From NCBI GenBank assembly GCA_028023455.1, contig JAQFVV010012536.1, positions 1,136,001-1,200,000 of the forward strand: a stretch of DNA of 64,000 bases. The letters are read 5' to 3'. The stretch's first letter is position 1, and each line of letters opens with the position of its first letter. A program made the position numbers and the translations under genes. Below, piece by piece: positions 12,111-22,590 of the stretch. The DNA comes from Epiperipatus broadwayi. Lineage: Eukaryota; Onychophora; Udeonychophora; Euonychophora; Peripatidae. Under the pieces are notes generated by a model, which did not search any database, was not told the DNA's origin, and was given only the letters and a program-made list of their open reading frames with translations.

Positions 12111-12279
12111 TAAGCGCTAGGAACTCTGGGTAAAAAAGCGTAATGAAGAATTTTATTATAGTGTGCCGAGTAGCTTTCGCGATATCTTAATCCTGATATT
12201 ATGAATCAAAAGTTGCTCAGCATACTTTAATAAAACTCTTTATTATTAAGCTTGTCTTATTCAGAGTTCCTAGCGCTTA
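12111..12279. mobile_element. 169 bp foldback element
   Basis: Perfect 18 bp terminal inverted repeats, TAAGCGCTAGGAACTCTG at 12111-12128 and its complement at 12262-12279. Pairing continues inward (GAATTTTATTATAGTGTGCC with its near complement), so the element folds into one hairpin. No clear duplication flanks it. It resembles a MITE, but the superfamily is not identified. Confidence 0.75.
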
Positions 12280-12716
12280 GATCATTTACAATTGTATGCT
12301 AAAAGTAAACCAACAGTAATACAAAATTAAAAACTCTATAATGTATAAAATATGAATTAAGGCCGATAAACGGACTGAAAATGTATAGATTAAATGAAGC
12401 TAAACAACTGATAAGAGAAATAATAAGTTTAAAAAAATCATGAGAGTTGCTATGACTTTTTAAAATTTTGAGTTTGAAAAATTAATTTATGGTTCATTTA
12501 ATGTGGTGATTCAAAAACTATTGACATATTTCGATTGCAATTCCGATAAAATGGAGAACTGTGAATGCAAGACTTTTATTGGTAGATATGGAACAAAAGG
12601 CAAATAAATTAAAAAGGATATTACTTTTAAAAAAAATTGGGATGAATAGGCTTTAAGAGAAAGAGAACTTGTGACATGCTGAAAGTCTCTAAAATATTTA
12701 AAAAGAAGGTAAATAA

Positions 12717-12875
12717 CAGCGTTGTCAGCCGAGAGGTCAGCGCAGCTGCCTTTGCAGGTTCGCTTCCCTGCCGATGCTTTGACATATGGAATAAAAAGGT
12801 GAAGGTATGTTGGAAAAGATGGAAGTGCGGAGAAGGTGGAAGAATACTAAATATGATGATGATGATGATTATATT
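12717..12875 (+). mobile_element. tRNA-derived SINE, family 1
   Basis: Head 12719-12790 with TCAGCCGAGAGGTCAGCGCA and a B box GGTTCGCTTCC, but the extra arm seen in other copies is deleted. It is followed by a short body ending in a TGATGATGATGATGATT tract near 12854-12871. The tail resembles the RTE-type 3' end, so RTE machinery may mobilise this SINE (inference). Confidence 0.65.
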
Positions 12876-13361
12876 TGGAGAGACTGGAAAGATTTCTTTA
12901 GAATGGATGATAATTGATCATACATAAATGAAATTCACATCTTTTTCATAAAAGCTGCTTCCAGAAATAGAACATCTTGCATTTTGACTTCTTAATCTCT
13001 TATGCATTTACATTAACCAGATAATTGATCATGTATAAATGGAATTTACATATTTTGCCATAATAGTTGTTTCCAGAAGTGGAATATCTTGAATTTAGAT
13101 TTTTTAATGCATTTACATTAACCACTTTAAAAGTGTGTCATCTTAACAGTTTTTTGTCTCTAAATTTATTTAATCTGAAAAGTTCCTTCAACTCCTTTAT
13201 TTTTCATGTACTGAGTAAAAGCCCTTCTGCAACACTTTTTGAACATGTTCTTTTATATTTTGTTGTATATAAATAAAAAAAGTCTAATGGCTTTGAGGTC
13301 AGAAGAAGTTGATCTCTGTTGCATCAAACTGCCAGAGCATTTAGTTATATGATATTATGTT

Positions 13362-13512
13362 AATATCATCTATGTTCTTTATTACTTTTACAGTGCTTTT
13401 TTACAACCTAATGAGACAGTTTCGATTGCCCCAGCAATCTTCTTCAGAACTATAATAACAATAACACAAATACATCAATATAAATTATACATGAACATAT
13501 AATTTTAAATTA
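13362..13512 (-). mobile_element. Family D element, left part
   Basis: Minus-oriented arm with the outer tail GTAATAAAGAACATAGATGA, shared with the element at 45475-45705, and a hammerhead-like core at 13414-13447. Sequence on both sides of the nested family A insertion (13527-13895) continues it. The block TATATGGATTTGGCAATGCA at about 14105 also recurs at about 46311. Confidence 0.55.
13414..13447 (-). ncRNA. Hammerhead-like core (family D)
   Basis: Minus strand: CTGAAGA, one A, stem II GATTGC/GCAATC with a four-base loop, GAAAC, then TGTC. Stem II is perfect. Stem III is only AC/GT around one T, and no good stem I partner was found, so this is a core-like relic. Confidence 0.45.
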
Positions 13513-13526
13513 TATATACATCTTAT

Positions 13527-13895
13527 GATCACCATTTCTTACGCTTGCTCATAATTGTTATTAAACAGGCAAAACTCTTCATACAGTAGTGCCACTCAGT
13601 GTAAGCCAGAATAATCAATGGATGCCAGAAGGTTTGTGCATAAAATCCCTATCTAATGCCTACTCATCCAATATCACCAGACTAGTTTCTGGCTTGTGGC
13701 ATCAGATCCTAAGATCTAGGTGCAGTGCTCTCGGATCCAAGGCTCCTCACTGACGAAGGCCACAAGCCAGAAACTAGTCTGGGGATATTTGATGAGTAGG
13801 CACTAGATAGGGATTTTATGCACAAACCTTCTGGCATCCATTGATTACTCTGGCTTGCACTGAGTGACACTACTGTATGGAGAATTTTGCCTGTT
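13527..13895 (+). mobile_element. Snap-back hammerhead element, family A, with 14 bp target duplication
   Basis: Bounded by a perfect 14 bp direct repeat TATATACATCTTAT at 13513-13526 and 13896-13909. The left arm (about 13563-13700) is antisense and the right arm (about 13740-13895) sense. Both outer edges carry the same 3' end (AACAGGCAAAACTC and its complement). The sense arm has an intact-looking hammerhead at 13735-13793. The antisense arm has lost the 5' side of its core. A long, non-TA duplication indicates retrotransposition rather than a cut-and-paste transposon. Confidence 0.82.
13735..13793 (+). ncRNA. Type I hammerhead ribozyme motif, family A
   Basis: Outer stem I ATCCAA (13735-13740) with TTTGAT (13788-13793, one mismatch). 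Inner stem I TCCTCA (13744-13749) with TGGGGA (13780-13785). Core CTGACGA at 13750-13756, stem II GGC/GCC with loop CACAA, GAAA at 13770-13773, palindromic stem III ACTAGT, GTC with predicted cleavage after 13779. The closing position of stem II is A opposite A, which may weaken activity. Activity is not shown by sequence alone. Confidence 0.75.
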
Positions 13896-14928
13896 TATAT
13901 ACATCTTATAATCATTATTTAATTATTACCGTTTTATATATTATATATTTTACTCTTTTTTATATTCTATATTTATCAATTAATACTTCCTATAATCATA
14001 TATATATTATTTTTATTTCATTTATCTTTTATTTTACTCTTATTAATCTTTTAAATATCTAACTCTAACATTATATCTTTTATACTTTACATTGTTATTA
14101 TTCACTGTATATGGATTTGGCAATGCAACTAGGAAAGATAAAGTTAGATTATATTATACAGTAAAATACTATGAATATACATATATACATAAACAATTCA
14201 AACTTAATTGTGTTATAATCATACTTGATAGACAAATTTATGAATTCAAACGTATGTATGCTACTTTTCATACTCTATTTTTATTGATTACTGCGATGGA
14301 TTTGTATTTTTTGCTTTGAAGTTATTTCTTACTAAAATAATTAACAAATAAATGTAAAGGATGCAATAAAAATTTAAACGAATCTTATAAGTTTGAATGC
14401 GCCTTAGTCTAATTTCTGCGGATAGGCTGAAATCATATAATATATTTTTTTCTGAAAATAATATACAATTAACAATGAATATTAAGTTTACGAATGTAAA
14501 TAAACTTATCACAAGAATAAAAAATATTTTCAAAACACGGTTTTATTTTTTTTAGTTTTATCTATTGAACAGTATTTATTCTTACATTTATTTATTTATT
14601 TTTGTTTGTTGTATAATTATTTAAATTTGCCGATCGAAATAAATCTGCAAGTTAAAAAAAAAAAATGTTTTAATTAATATTTATCCATTTTTGACTTTCA
14701 ACACTGTGCGTGTAAGTATGGTAATTTTATAGTTTCTATATCCATTTAACCAAACCCCAATAGTGTTTTATCTCAAAGTTATTTTTCGTATGCATTTTAG
14801 GTTATCTTAAGTGATTTGGTTTGATCTAAATAATTATTTGTTAACATCCCAAATAGTGAGGGAAATAGTTAAATGTTTTAAAACCTTAATAGTCATCCTT
14901 TTATTTAAAAATGGATAAAATATATCTT

Positions 14929-14956
14929 GGTTCGCTTCCCAGCCGATGTTTTTAAA
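14929..14956 (+). mobile_element. tRNA-derived SINE family 1 fragment
   Basis: Only the B-box part GGTTCGCTTCCCAGCCGATG is present, matching the five longer family 1 copies. Confidence 0.45.
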
Positions 14957-15175
14957 ATAACTTAATTTTGACAAGGGCTCATTTAACGTATAAGATGTAG
15001 CTACACATTAGAGAAAAATGGCAGGTAGACACCAATAATAGTCAAGAATTTTTTTTGGTCGTAGTATCCTAGTAACTTTAATTTTCTTTGGGCCAGACAC
15101 CTTAATATACATGCCTATATATAAAATTATAAAGGTAATTAAATGTTTCTGAAAATTGATAAATTCAATAATAAC

Positions 15176-15265
15176 AAATGGTGGTGGAAGTTCCTCTATG
15201 GTCTTTGAAAAAACATTTACTTTAAAGACGTCATCGGAGACGACAACGCCCGTAAGCACACATTC
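15176..15265 (-). CDS. Possible isolated exon, OB-fold-like peptide
   Basis: Minus-strand frame containing VVVSDDVFKVNVFSKTIEEL followed by PPPF. It is preceded by a plausible 3' splice site (CTGCTCAATGCAG, ending at 15266) and followed by a GT at 15175-15174. Codon use is less AT-extreme than in its surroundings. The pattern 'kVNvFSkt.eeLP' is reminiscent of single-strand DNA-binding OB folds such as the POT1 telomere-binding domain; this is a weak impression from a short stretch. The frame continues to 15008 through sequence that looks intronic. No neighbouring exon was found, so it could be a chance frame or a processed fragment. Confidence 0.28.
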
Positions 15266-15299
15266 CTGCATTGAGCAGCGAATTTAATTATGCCTTATA

Positions 15300-16429
15300 G
15301 GAAAATAGTCATTTACTGAACTATTCTTATTTTTCCTCGCAAATAAGACGACATTTCAAATTAAATTGATCGATGTGGGAGGGTAAAAGCGCTTATATTT
15401 TTTTGCAAACTGAATGTGAGTCATAAATTACTGGCAGTCTTTTTTGATGACGTAGTATTATGATACCAGCCTTAATCACGTGACTCTGTTGGGACTAAAC
15501 CTACTGCTTTCGGCTCGGAAATTTGTTTTCCCTTTCAAGATCTAAGTTTGAAATAAATTAACTTAACTTTTTTATTATTAACAATCAGCTGCTTAGCAAG
15601 TTTTAAGTTAGGAGAAAACGTAAAATTAGAAATATATTAATTAGCTTAAGTTGATCAGGTATAGATTAGATAAAGTTTAGTAATTTGCTGTCGATTAATT
15701 CAATTTAAATAAATGATTAGCTGTAAATTATGCTCTAATATCTCATAATAGAGAAAGTCGTTAGTAAAGACTGCATAACATTCATTTGTTAACAAATTGC
15801 TTATTTCACCAGCCTTGTCTAAATTTTGTGATTTATTTCATTTGTGTTTCATCGCGTTGTCACGATGTTAGCAATAATTGCGTTGATGGAAACATAAATT
15901 TATTAACATAATTTATGATTATGACCATTGACGAAATAATTGGAAAGATTGCCTTTAATTTTTTATTATTACTCAATAAATTTGCTTTTGCTTTATCTGT
16001 GTACAACGGTGAAGTTCATTCATTAGCTCAAAAATATATCGATTGATCGTTGCTGAATACTTTGTAGCCCTTTCTTCTTCTCTCTACAGTCTATTTTATA
16101 TATATTTTTGTAAAGTTTATAAAAATGTTATCAATAAAGTCTATCATCAATTTAAAGTGTATGCATGTATGTATATTGACATTAAGCTAACTTGGGAACA
16201 CTATTTATTAGTTACGTTCGTATTTGTACCTCAGAGCTAACCTTGATATTTAAAAAAAGGTAGTGTTTGAAAAGGACTAACTTCTATATGAATTTTTGTT
16301 TATTTATTTTCAAATGCGATAATATTTTTAATTTTTACTATTATTTTTATATTCATACACACACATATAGCGTGTTAGTTTGGTATGCTTATAGTAGCTT
16401 ATAATTCAATAGCAAAATAAGTTTTCGGG
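15300..16429. other. AT-rich spacer; E-box-like palindrome
   Basis: No gene is supported. A TCACGTGA palindrome at 15476-15483 and a TGACGTAG at 15448-15455 lie just 5' of the possible minus-strand exon and would suit promoter-type factors. Both are short enough to occur by chance. Confidence 0.25.
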
Positions 16430-16720
16430 ATTTTTTAGGTAATTGAAGATATTTATCAAGTAGTCAGATAATATCCAACACATCAATTCATCCAATATTG
16501 ATAGGTAAATGGATATTTCGACTAGTCTTAACAGAAAGTTGACAAGAGGATGGAAAATTACCTAAAACATTCACTTAATAGTAGAATAGATTTTGGAGGA
16601 TTTTTTTTAGGTAGTTGGAGATTTTCCAGCAAAGGTAAGATTTTTTATCTCAAATAATCAGCCACTAGTCAACGCATCCATTCATCCAATATTAGTGGAT
16701 AAATGGATATCTCTATTATT
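16430..16720 (+). repeat. Direct repeat pair, ~165-180 bp apart
   Basis: GGATTTTTTAGGTAATTG...CATCCAATATTGATAGG...AAATGGATAT (from 16430) recurs as GGATTTTTTTTAGGTAGTTG...CATCCAATATTAGTGG...AAATGGATAT (from 16598). A shorter third piece is near 17154. Non-coding, origin unknown. Confidence 0.6.
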
Positions 16721-17654
16721 CTTCGCTGAAGATTTTGTACAAATTCTGACCAAAGAATAACGGTCACCAAGATTATTAAAAACTAACACATAAAAACGGA
16801 AGCAATTTTCAAATCTAATATAACTATGCAAGAAAATAGATTTAGTTTAAAAATAAAAAAATATAATATTTAATTTGGCCATAATAAAGGGAGGGGGGGC
16901 TAATGGATATAACGGTTCATGGGTGTTAGATCCGAAAGCCCAAGTGCTTGTTTAAAAGATCCAATAAACTATCACTGATGTAAGCCATAAGCTAGGATAA
17001 TACTATATAAGGTATTAATAAACATTGTCGTACAGCATCTATTGATCACTAGAGCTTACATAATAAAGCAAGCCAGTGGGGAAAATAAAAGAATTTGCTA
17101 ATGAATAATATATATATAAGCTAAAGAAATATGATATTTTGTTGCTGATGTAATATTGGTAGGTAAATGGACATTTAAATTATTCTTAGCTGAAAGCTAA
17201 ATTAAGGATAGAAAACTGTTCAAAACTATCATTATTTAACCATGGATATGCCTGGTGAGGAATGACTTCTTGGGGACCTCTTTGCTTTTTCTTTTTGATT
17301 GAGAGAGATGGCTGTTGGAGAATCCTTTTTTCTACAGTGAGCTTCTTATAGACTGTCTTATTTAATGCTTATATATATATATAAATAAAATGGCACACAA
17401 TAAAATAAAATAGAGATATGTAAAAATTTAGTTGTAAAGTAGATTTTGGGGGGAAATCATTTCTGAGAAAGCAACTAATATAATGTTTCGTCACATTTAC
17501 GTCACTTTGTCTCATGATTCCTTTAGTCCATGATTTTATGTCCGATCAAGTTGATTAATCATTCAGTTATTTATTACAGGGAAATGAAGTAAATGGCTTG
17601 TTTTTCTACTGTAGAGATCTGCAAGATAAATAATATTTTAATTTTATTTCGTAT
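16721..17654. other. AT-rich spacer without supported gene
   Basis: No domain, tRNA or SINE head was recognised. It contains a run of seven G near 16901 and the third direct-repeat piece near 17154. Confidence 0.45.
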
Positions 17655-17965
17655 CGTCATCATCAACAACCATTATCAATCCACTGCAGAATGAAGGAGT
17701 TTGCTATTAACTGAAAGGAGACCCTTTGATTCCTCTTGGAAACTGAGCAGGGCAAATTCCTAATGTCTATTCCATAGGTTCTTGTCGTCGCAGCTGTTAT
17801 TACTATGTGATTATTCATATAGTATACGAACATGGATGGGCTGCTCTCCAACATCATGCATTAGCCAGCATGGTGAGTTTATTAGCTTTTCACCTCTGAG
17901 TTTAAGATCAAGAAACACCATGGTCTTTCTTCTCAGTTGCCTGATTGAGGCAGAATGAATACATG
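17655..17965 (-). mobile_element. Internally inverted RTE remnant (tail joined to inverted 5' UTR)
   Basis: 17655-17690 is the complement of the RTE 3' tail (CATTATCAATCCACTGCAG). From 17690 to 17965 the sequence matches the RTE 5' UTR in plus orientation and reaches the start-codon region seen at 52748 (GCAGAATGAAT). Read on the minus strand, this is an inverted 5' piece followed by a sense 3' tail, the classic twin-priming product of LINEs. The junction falls at shared CTGCAG-like microhomology. Confidence 0.7.
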
Positions 17966-18949
17966 TAAATAAAGTTTAGTCAATATATAAATGAAACTAA
18001 CAACAATCCTAGAAGCTGTGTATAAACTATATTTAAACTCAATAAATTGCAAAAAAATACAATGATAAAAATTATACCATTTATTCCTTGCACTAGTTAT
18101 TAATGTTACATTACAGTTGTTAAAACTATTCTGAAATTGAAAATGAATATTTAGAGAATAAAATGGCATCTCATTTTTAACAACTTCATGATCTAAATGA
18201 AAATCCAGTTTAGTGAATCTAAATATTAAATACACATAGCTTAATGTATTGAAATTTAAACAGAAGCTTTTTTCCAAAAACTGTGTTTAAATAACACTGC
18301 AAAGAGTGGATCAAGAGTCCACTAGAGGGAGCCTGGGACTCCAGTTTTCGCTGTTCTGTTTTATTCACCAAAGTCATAGTCCAATTTTGGATTCATAGAA
18401 GAAAAGTTTACCAAGATGTAAATGAATACCTGTTTTATTGTTTCTTCATCTTTATAAGAAATTTTGGAACAGTTTTCACTCAAGAATAATTGAGAGTTTC
18501 TATCGGTCCAGTTATGCAAATGTCTGCCATTAGAAATAGGCAAAAGCTAGATTCCTTTTTTAAAAAAGAGTGGATCAAAATGAACCACTAATCTTGCACT
18601 CTTGATGGTTTTAAGCATTCCTCTATTGAGAATGTTGCATAGTAGAAAGTGATATTTGTATATTAGCCTAATTTAAATACTGCAGTGGAAATTATTCTAA
18701 AATTAAAACTGAGTATTTAAAAAATAAAAAAGGGCCTCATTTGTAGCAATTTCACTAAAATTACAATTTGATATTTAGAGGTTAGGGGTCCTGACTCATT
18801 TTTAACAATCTATTACTGTTATTTGCATTTATTGATATAGGAATGTTGTTTCACAGAAAACAGAGATAGTTTCTGGACTTATTGTTAATACCACTTAAAC
18901 TGTATAAACATTAAGTTATACTTTTTAATATTCATTTACATTATGCACA
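17966..18949. other. AT-rich spacer without supported gene
   Basis: Minus frames at 17933-18277 and 18361-18543 have no recognisable domain, and the first starts inside the RTE remnant. Nothing further is supported. Confidence 0.45.
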
Positions 18950-19100
18950 TAGAGAGCATACCACTGGCGCAAACAAGCTCTTAATTAATGTGTGGTGTGA
19001 GAAAATATTTAAAATCTCTACACAGAACACTCTCATCTCCAGACCAACTGGTTTCGAGCTTATGGCTCATGTCAGTGGAGAGCTAGAATATTCGGACACT
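18950..19100 (-). mobile_element. Family B hammerhead element, single antisense copy
   Basis: Minus strand: hammerhead-like core (19036-19081), about 90 bases of spacer, then AAGAGCTTGTTTGCGCCAGT, the same kind of AGCTTGTT tail that follows the cores near 938, 31530 and 58999. Confidence 0.65.
19036..19081 (-). ncRNA. Hammerhead-like motif, family B
   Basis: Minus strand: TCTCCA, CTGACAT, GAGC/GCTC stem II with a short loop, GAAA, stem III ACCAGTTGGT, GTC, TGGAGA. Stem I forms six perfect pairs that differ from the 282-329 copy (CCTTCA/TGGAGG) on both strands, which points to selection for pairing. It has the same two-base departure in the catalytic box. Confidence 0.55.
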
Positions 19101-19504
19101 AGACCTCTCTGTGTACATTTTTGTAATTACAAGGTCATTAAAAGTAATGTCATGTTATATATGACTTGCTTTTTTAATTATTATAATTTTATCATTTACA
19201 TTATTTACTAGTCATTCTAAAACAATAAGTTGTATGATTCCTTCTCAGTTCTTATAATTTTACAAATATTCCTTCCTTTTTTATTTTCTTTAAAAAGATT
19301 ATGAATATATTTTAATAATTTTTATTAGTCATTCATTAGACTAGAGAAAATCTAATAATGAATAATACTTCTATAGTATAATTTTCACTACATCTCTCTC
19401 ACACAAGATAGGGACTGATTTCTATACAAGTTTAACGCTTAACACATTGTGAAAGGATGTAATCATAAACATATGATCAAAGACATGTGAAAAAGATCTA
19501 CAAT

Positions 19505-19590
19505 CAAGCATTGTTAGTCGAGAGGTTAATGCAACTGCTTGGTTGTTGCGGGTTCGCCTCCTGGCCGATGCTATGACATATGGGAAAAAA
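19505..19590 (+). mobile_element. tRNA-derived SINE, family 1
   Basis: TTGTTAGTCGAGAGGTTAAT head, anticodon-arm-like AACTGCTTGGTTGTTGC and B box GGGTTCGCCTCC, followed by GATGCTATGACATATGG as in the other copies. It lies inside the composite repeat 19345-20475, so it is a later insertion. Confidence 0.7.
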
Positions 19591-19592
19591 AA

Positions 19593-19660
19593 CTATGATC
19601 CCCAAGATGCACATTTTATGCTCAAACAGCTTTCATCAATTGTGTACCAGATGACCATTT
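19593..19660 (-). ncRNA. Hammerhead-like motif, family C, degenerate
   Basis: Minus strand: ACAA, TTGATGA (first core base changed), a decayed stem II, AAAA in place of GAAA, stem III ATG/CAT with a two-base loop, ATC triplet, then TTGG. Stem III ATG-TG-CAT compares with ATA-CA-TAT in the 57231 copy, a compensatory difference. Probably inactive. Confidence 0.4.
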
Positions 19661-20286
19661 CTTGCACATATCTTTATCATTGTTCAGTATATGTACATAA
19701 ATAGATAATCAAGTATTACCTTTTAATTAATAAATGTTAAAGTTACTATCTTCACAACTTTGGTACAATTCACTTAATGGAAGTGTATTAATAATTTTTA
19801 TTAGTCATTCATTAGACTAGAGATTAGCCAATAACGAATAATATTTTTGTAGAGTAATTTCTATTACATCGCTATATCCAAGTTACCTACAAAAATATTG
19901 TCCATTATTGGATAATCTGTAGTTTAATGACTGATTAATAAAAAATATTAATATACTTTCATTAAGTGATTTGTGTCAAAGTTATGAGGGCAGCATATTT
20001 GATACTTATCAATTAAACTGTAGTAATTTCCTGAATATATATGTAATTTTCAAACAATTTAACAGTAAAAAACATTAAAATTTCAAATTGATTTACGGTT
20101 GACAAGAATTACTATGTAATTGAAAGCGCTACTAAAGAATTTAAAGTATGCTGTTTTTTACAGATAAATTGTTTGAAAATTACATATAATATTTTTTTCT
20201 TTATAGAGGGTATTATAATTTTATATTTATTATATATATATATACTGAACAATGATAAAGCTATGTGTAAGAGATTGTTGTCTGGG

Positions 20287-20330
20287 CCAACTGATGAGTG
20301 CTGATTCAGCGTGAAATGTGAATCTTAGAG
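20287..20330 (+). ncRNA. Hammerhead-like motif, family C
   Basis: Exact CTGATGA at 20291-20297, stem II GTGCTG/CAGCGT (six pairs with two wobbles, loop ATT), GAAA at 20313-20316, then a weak stem III ending in ATC. Stem I is poor (CCAA opposite TTAG). The core is exact but the flanks have decayed. Confidence 0.5.
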
Positions 20331-21063
20331 GTGATAGATCTTTTTTACATGTCTCTAGTCCCATGTTTATGATTACATCCCTGAATAAGATGTTAAAAGT
20401 GGATAGAAACCAGTCCTTACATTGTGTGAGAGGGATGTAATGAATATTACAGTACAGAAATATTAATTATGAATATAAATATTTTATTTGTTATATCTTA
20501 AAATATCTGCCCATAGAAGTTTTACAAACTAAATGTAATTTTGATTAAAATTCAACTCTTTTGTCAGAAAAAAACTGAGATGTGTAGAAAACAAAGAAAA
20601 ATACAAACAAGATGGATGGACTAATCATCATAAAAATGGATGCGGCTGAAGATTCTAGTAAAAAATAATTAACTTAAAAGAGATGCTATTTAGAATTTAT
20701 CAAGATACAAAATTGCCTTTTTGAATTTATAATGAATGACTACTAAGTATGTATCTAAGTGTGAATTCTTTTATTAGCTGGTCATATCTTTTATTTTATA
20801 TTCAAATCTGTGTTGAGTCTTGCCTTTTCTTTTTTAACAATCTTCACAAGAAATGTTTTCATTTGTTTATTGTTTGTTTTCAGAATTCTATTTAATCATT
20901 TACATTTTAATATATTAAACAGCACATGTAAAAGCTTATATTAATATCACTTAACAAATTATATGGCAAAAAAGAAGTCATTAGCTATTCTCCTTTAATT
21001 AGGCATGTTAAATGTAAGCTGAATATCACTTATATGATCATCAGAAATCTATGTCACTTTGAT

Positions 21064-21087
21064 GGCATATAATAATAATAATAGTAA

Positions 21088-21135
<48 letters not shown>

Positions 21136-21476
21136 CAGCAGTAGCAATAGCAGTAGAATAGCAGAAGCAATAGCAGAAATACTACTACCAATAGTAGCAG
21201 TAGCAGTTGCAGCAATACTACTAGTAGTAACAGCAGTAGTAGCAGTAGCAGTAGCAATATAATAGTAGCAGCTGTAGCAGCAATACTAATAGTAGTAGTA
21301 GTAGCTGTAGCAGTAGCAGTAGAATAGCAGCAACAGTAGCAACAATACTACTGGTAGTAGTAGCAGTAGTAATAGCAGTAACAGTAACAGTAGCAATAGA
21401 ATAGCAGCAGCAGCAGTAGTAGTGGTAGTAGTAGTAGTCATAGTCATAGTCATAGTTGTAGTCATAGTCATAGTCA

Positions 21477-21517
<41 letters not shown>

Positions 21518-21519
21518 AC
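21064..21519 (+). repeat. Complex trinucleotide microsatellite
   Basis: About 450 bp of AGT, AAT, AGC and related triplets with phase kept for most of the length, plus a CATAGT hexamer block near 21437-21480 and a pure AGT run to about 21515. Frames through it (poly-Ser, poly-Tyr, poly-Leu) are products of the repeat, not genes. Confidence 0.95.
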
Positions 21520-22007
21520 CTGTGTGGTTTGATGCAGTAGCAAGTGTTCTTGGAGGGGGAGTCAATTCCACTTCTGAAACTTCCGGTTCTTAAAGTTCTT
21601 ATGAATTCTTGAAAAATAAAACCATTTGATTATTTCTACAATAAATACTCTAATTTATACTTGATAAAATACTGCCCAAAATCTATATTTATAATTGATA
21701 ATTATTTATTCACTGGATGTACCCTGCCTTTTAAAGGCATCTTTTTTTAATTGGTTGCTTTAACAAAAAAAATATTAAGATATAAATTAAACAAAATATT
21801 TTAATATTATATAAATAAATGTGAGAAATATAGCCCCAGTAAATTATTAATAAAATGAAATTAAAAAAAGGAAATTTAAATTTTTAAATATATATATATT
21901 TGGTATGTGAATTTGATAGTGTTATGGAAAATATATATATAATAAAATTATTTACTGGAGTGCCAGTTCAGAAGGTGCTCCAGGAAAGCATTACAAACAA
22001 ACATACT

Positions 22008-22236
22008 GTAAATCACATGATCACCATTTTTTATGCTTGCTCATAACTGTTAATAAAACAGTCAAAAATCTCCATACAAGGCTCCTCACTGATGAAGGCC
22101 AAAAGCCAGAAACTAGTCTGGGGAAATTGGATGAGTAGGCACTAGATAAAGATTTTATGCACAAGCCTTCTGGCATCCATTAATTGCTCTGTTTTGCACT
22201 GAGTGGCACTACTGTATGGAGAGTTTTGCCTGTTTT
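22008..22236 (+). mobile_element. Snap-back hammerhead element, family A, short left arm
   Basis: Flanked by AACAAACATACT at 21996-22007 and 22237-22248; a further TA also matches after one mismatch, so the duplication may be longer. The antisense arm is only about 70 bases, from GATCACCAT to TCCATACA at 22079, and switches directly to the sense copy at AGGCTCCTCACTGATGA. It ends with TATGGAGAGTTTTGCCTG. It has the same architecture as 13527-13895 with a different left-arm length. Confidence 0.78.
22083..22124 (+). ncRNA. Type I hammerhead ribozyme motif, family A
   Basis: TCCTCA (22083-22088) pairs with TGGGGA (22119-22124). Exact CTGATGA at 22089-22095, stem II GGC/GCC with loop CAAAA, GAAA at 22109-22112, stem III ACTAGT, GTC at 22116-22118. 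The outer stem I is partly lost because the snap-back junction lies just upstream. Confidence 0.72.
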
Positions 22237-22445
22237 AACAAACATACTATAAGATGTGGCCTTATATCCCTCCAGTATTATATAAAAAAACTCGTTCTGT
22301 TACAATACATATATTCAGACAACAAATAAAGTATGGATTTTACATATAGAGAGAGCTAAATATGAAATTATATTTGTTTTACTTACTAACATTACTATCA
22401 ACTATAAAACTAATTTAGGTAATTAAACATACTATAGAATTATAT

Positions 22446-22590
22446 TTAGATTTGTAAAATAGATAATTACTTTTCTTCTTTTTTTTTAAATTCTTCTTTC
22501 TCTCCCCTTTTTCTTTCTTCATTTTGTTTTTTCTTTTCTCCGTCTTTCTTCTCTTTTATGTTCTTTCTTTTCTTCACTCTATTTGATCTG
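22446..22590 (+). repeat. Polypyrimidine tract
   Basis: About 145 bases that are almost all C or T (TTCTTTCTCTCCCCTTTTTC and similar), ending near TTCACTCTATTTGATC. Low complexity, no splice context recognised. Confidence 0.75.

Larger units (their letters stand above)
19345..20475. mobile_element. Composite inverted repeat with family C hammerhead-like cores
   Basis: A minus-oriented arm (19345-19700, split by a SINE at 19505-19590) is mirrored by a plus-oriented arm (20238-20475): GTTTATGATTACATCC, AGAAACCAGTCCTTACA and the TTGTGTGAGAGGGATGTA block occur in both. Between them, 19790-19970 is a smaller foldback of the same tail sequence (ATTAGTCATTCATTAGACTA and complement). The same tail recurs at 53525-53690. 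Confidence 0.6.

Noticed and set aside
21059-21571. Several frames of poly-Ser, poly-Tyr and poly-Leu
   Set aside because: They are translations of a triplet microsatellite on both strands, with no unique sequence of their own.
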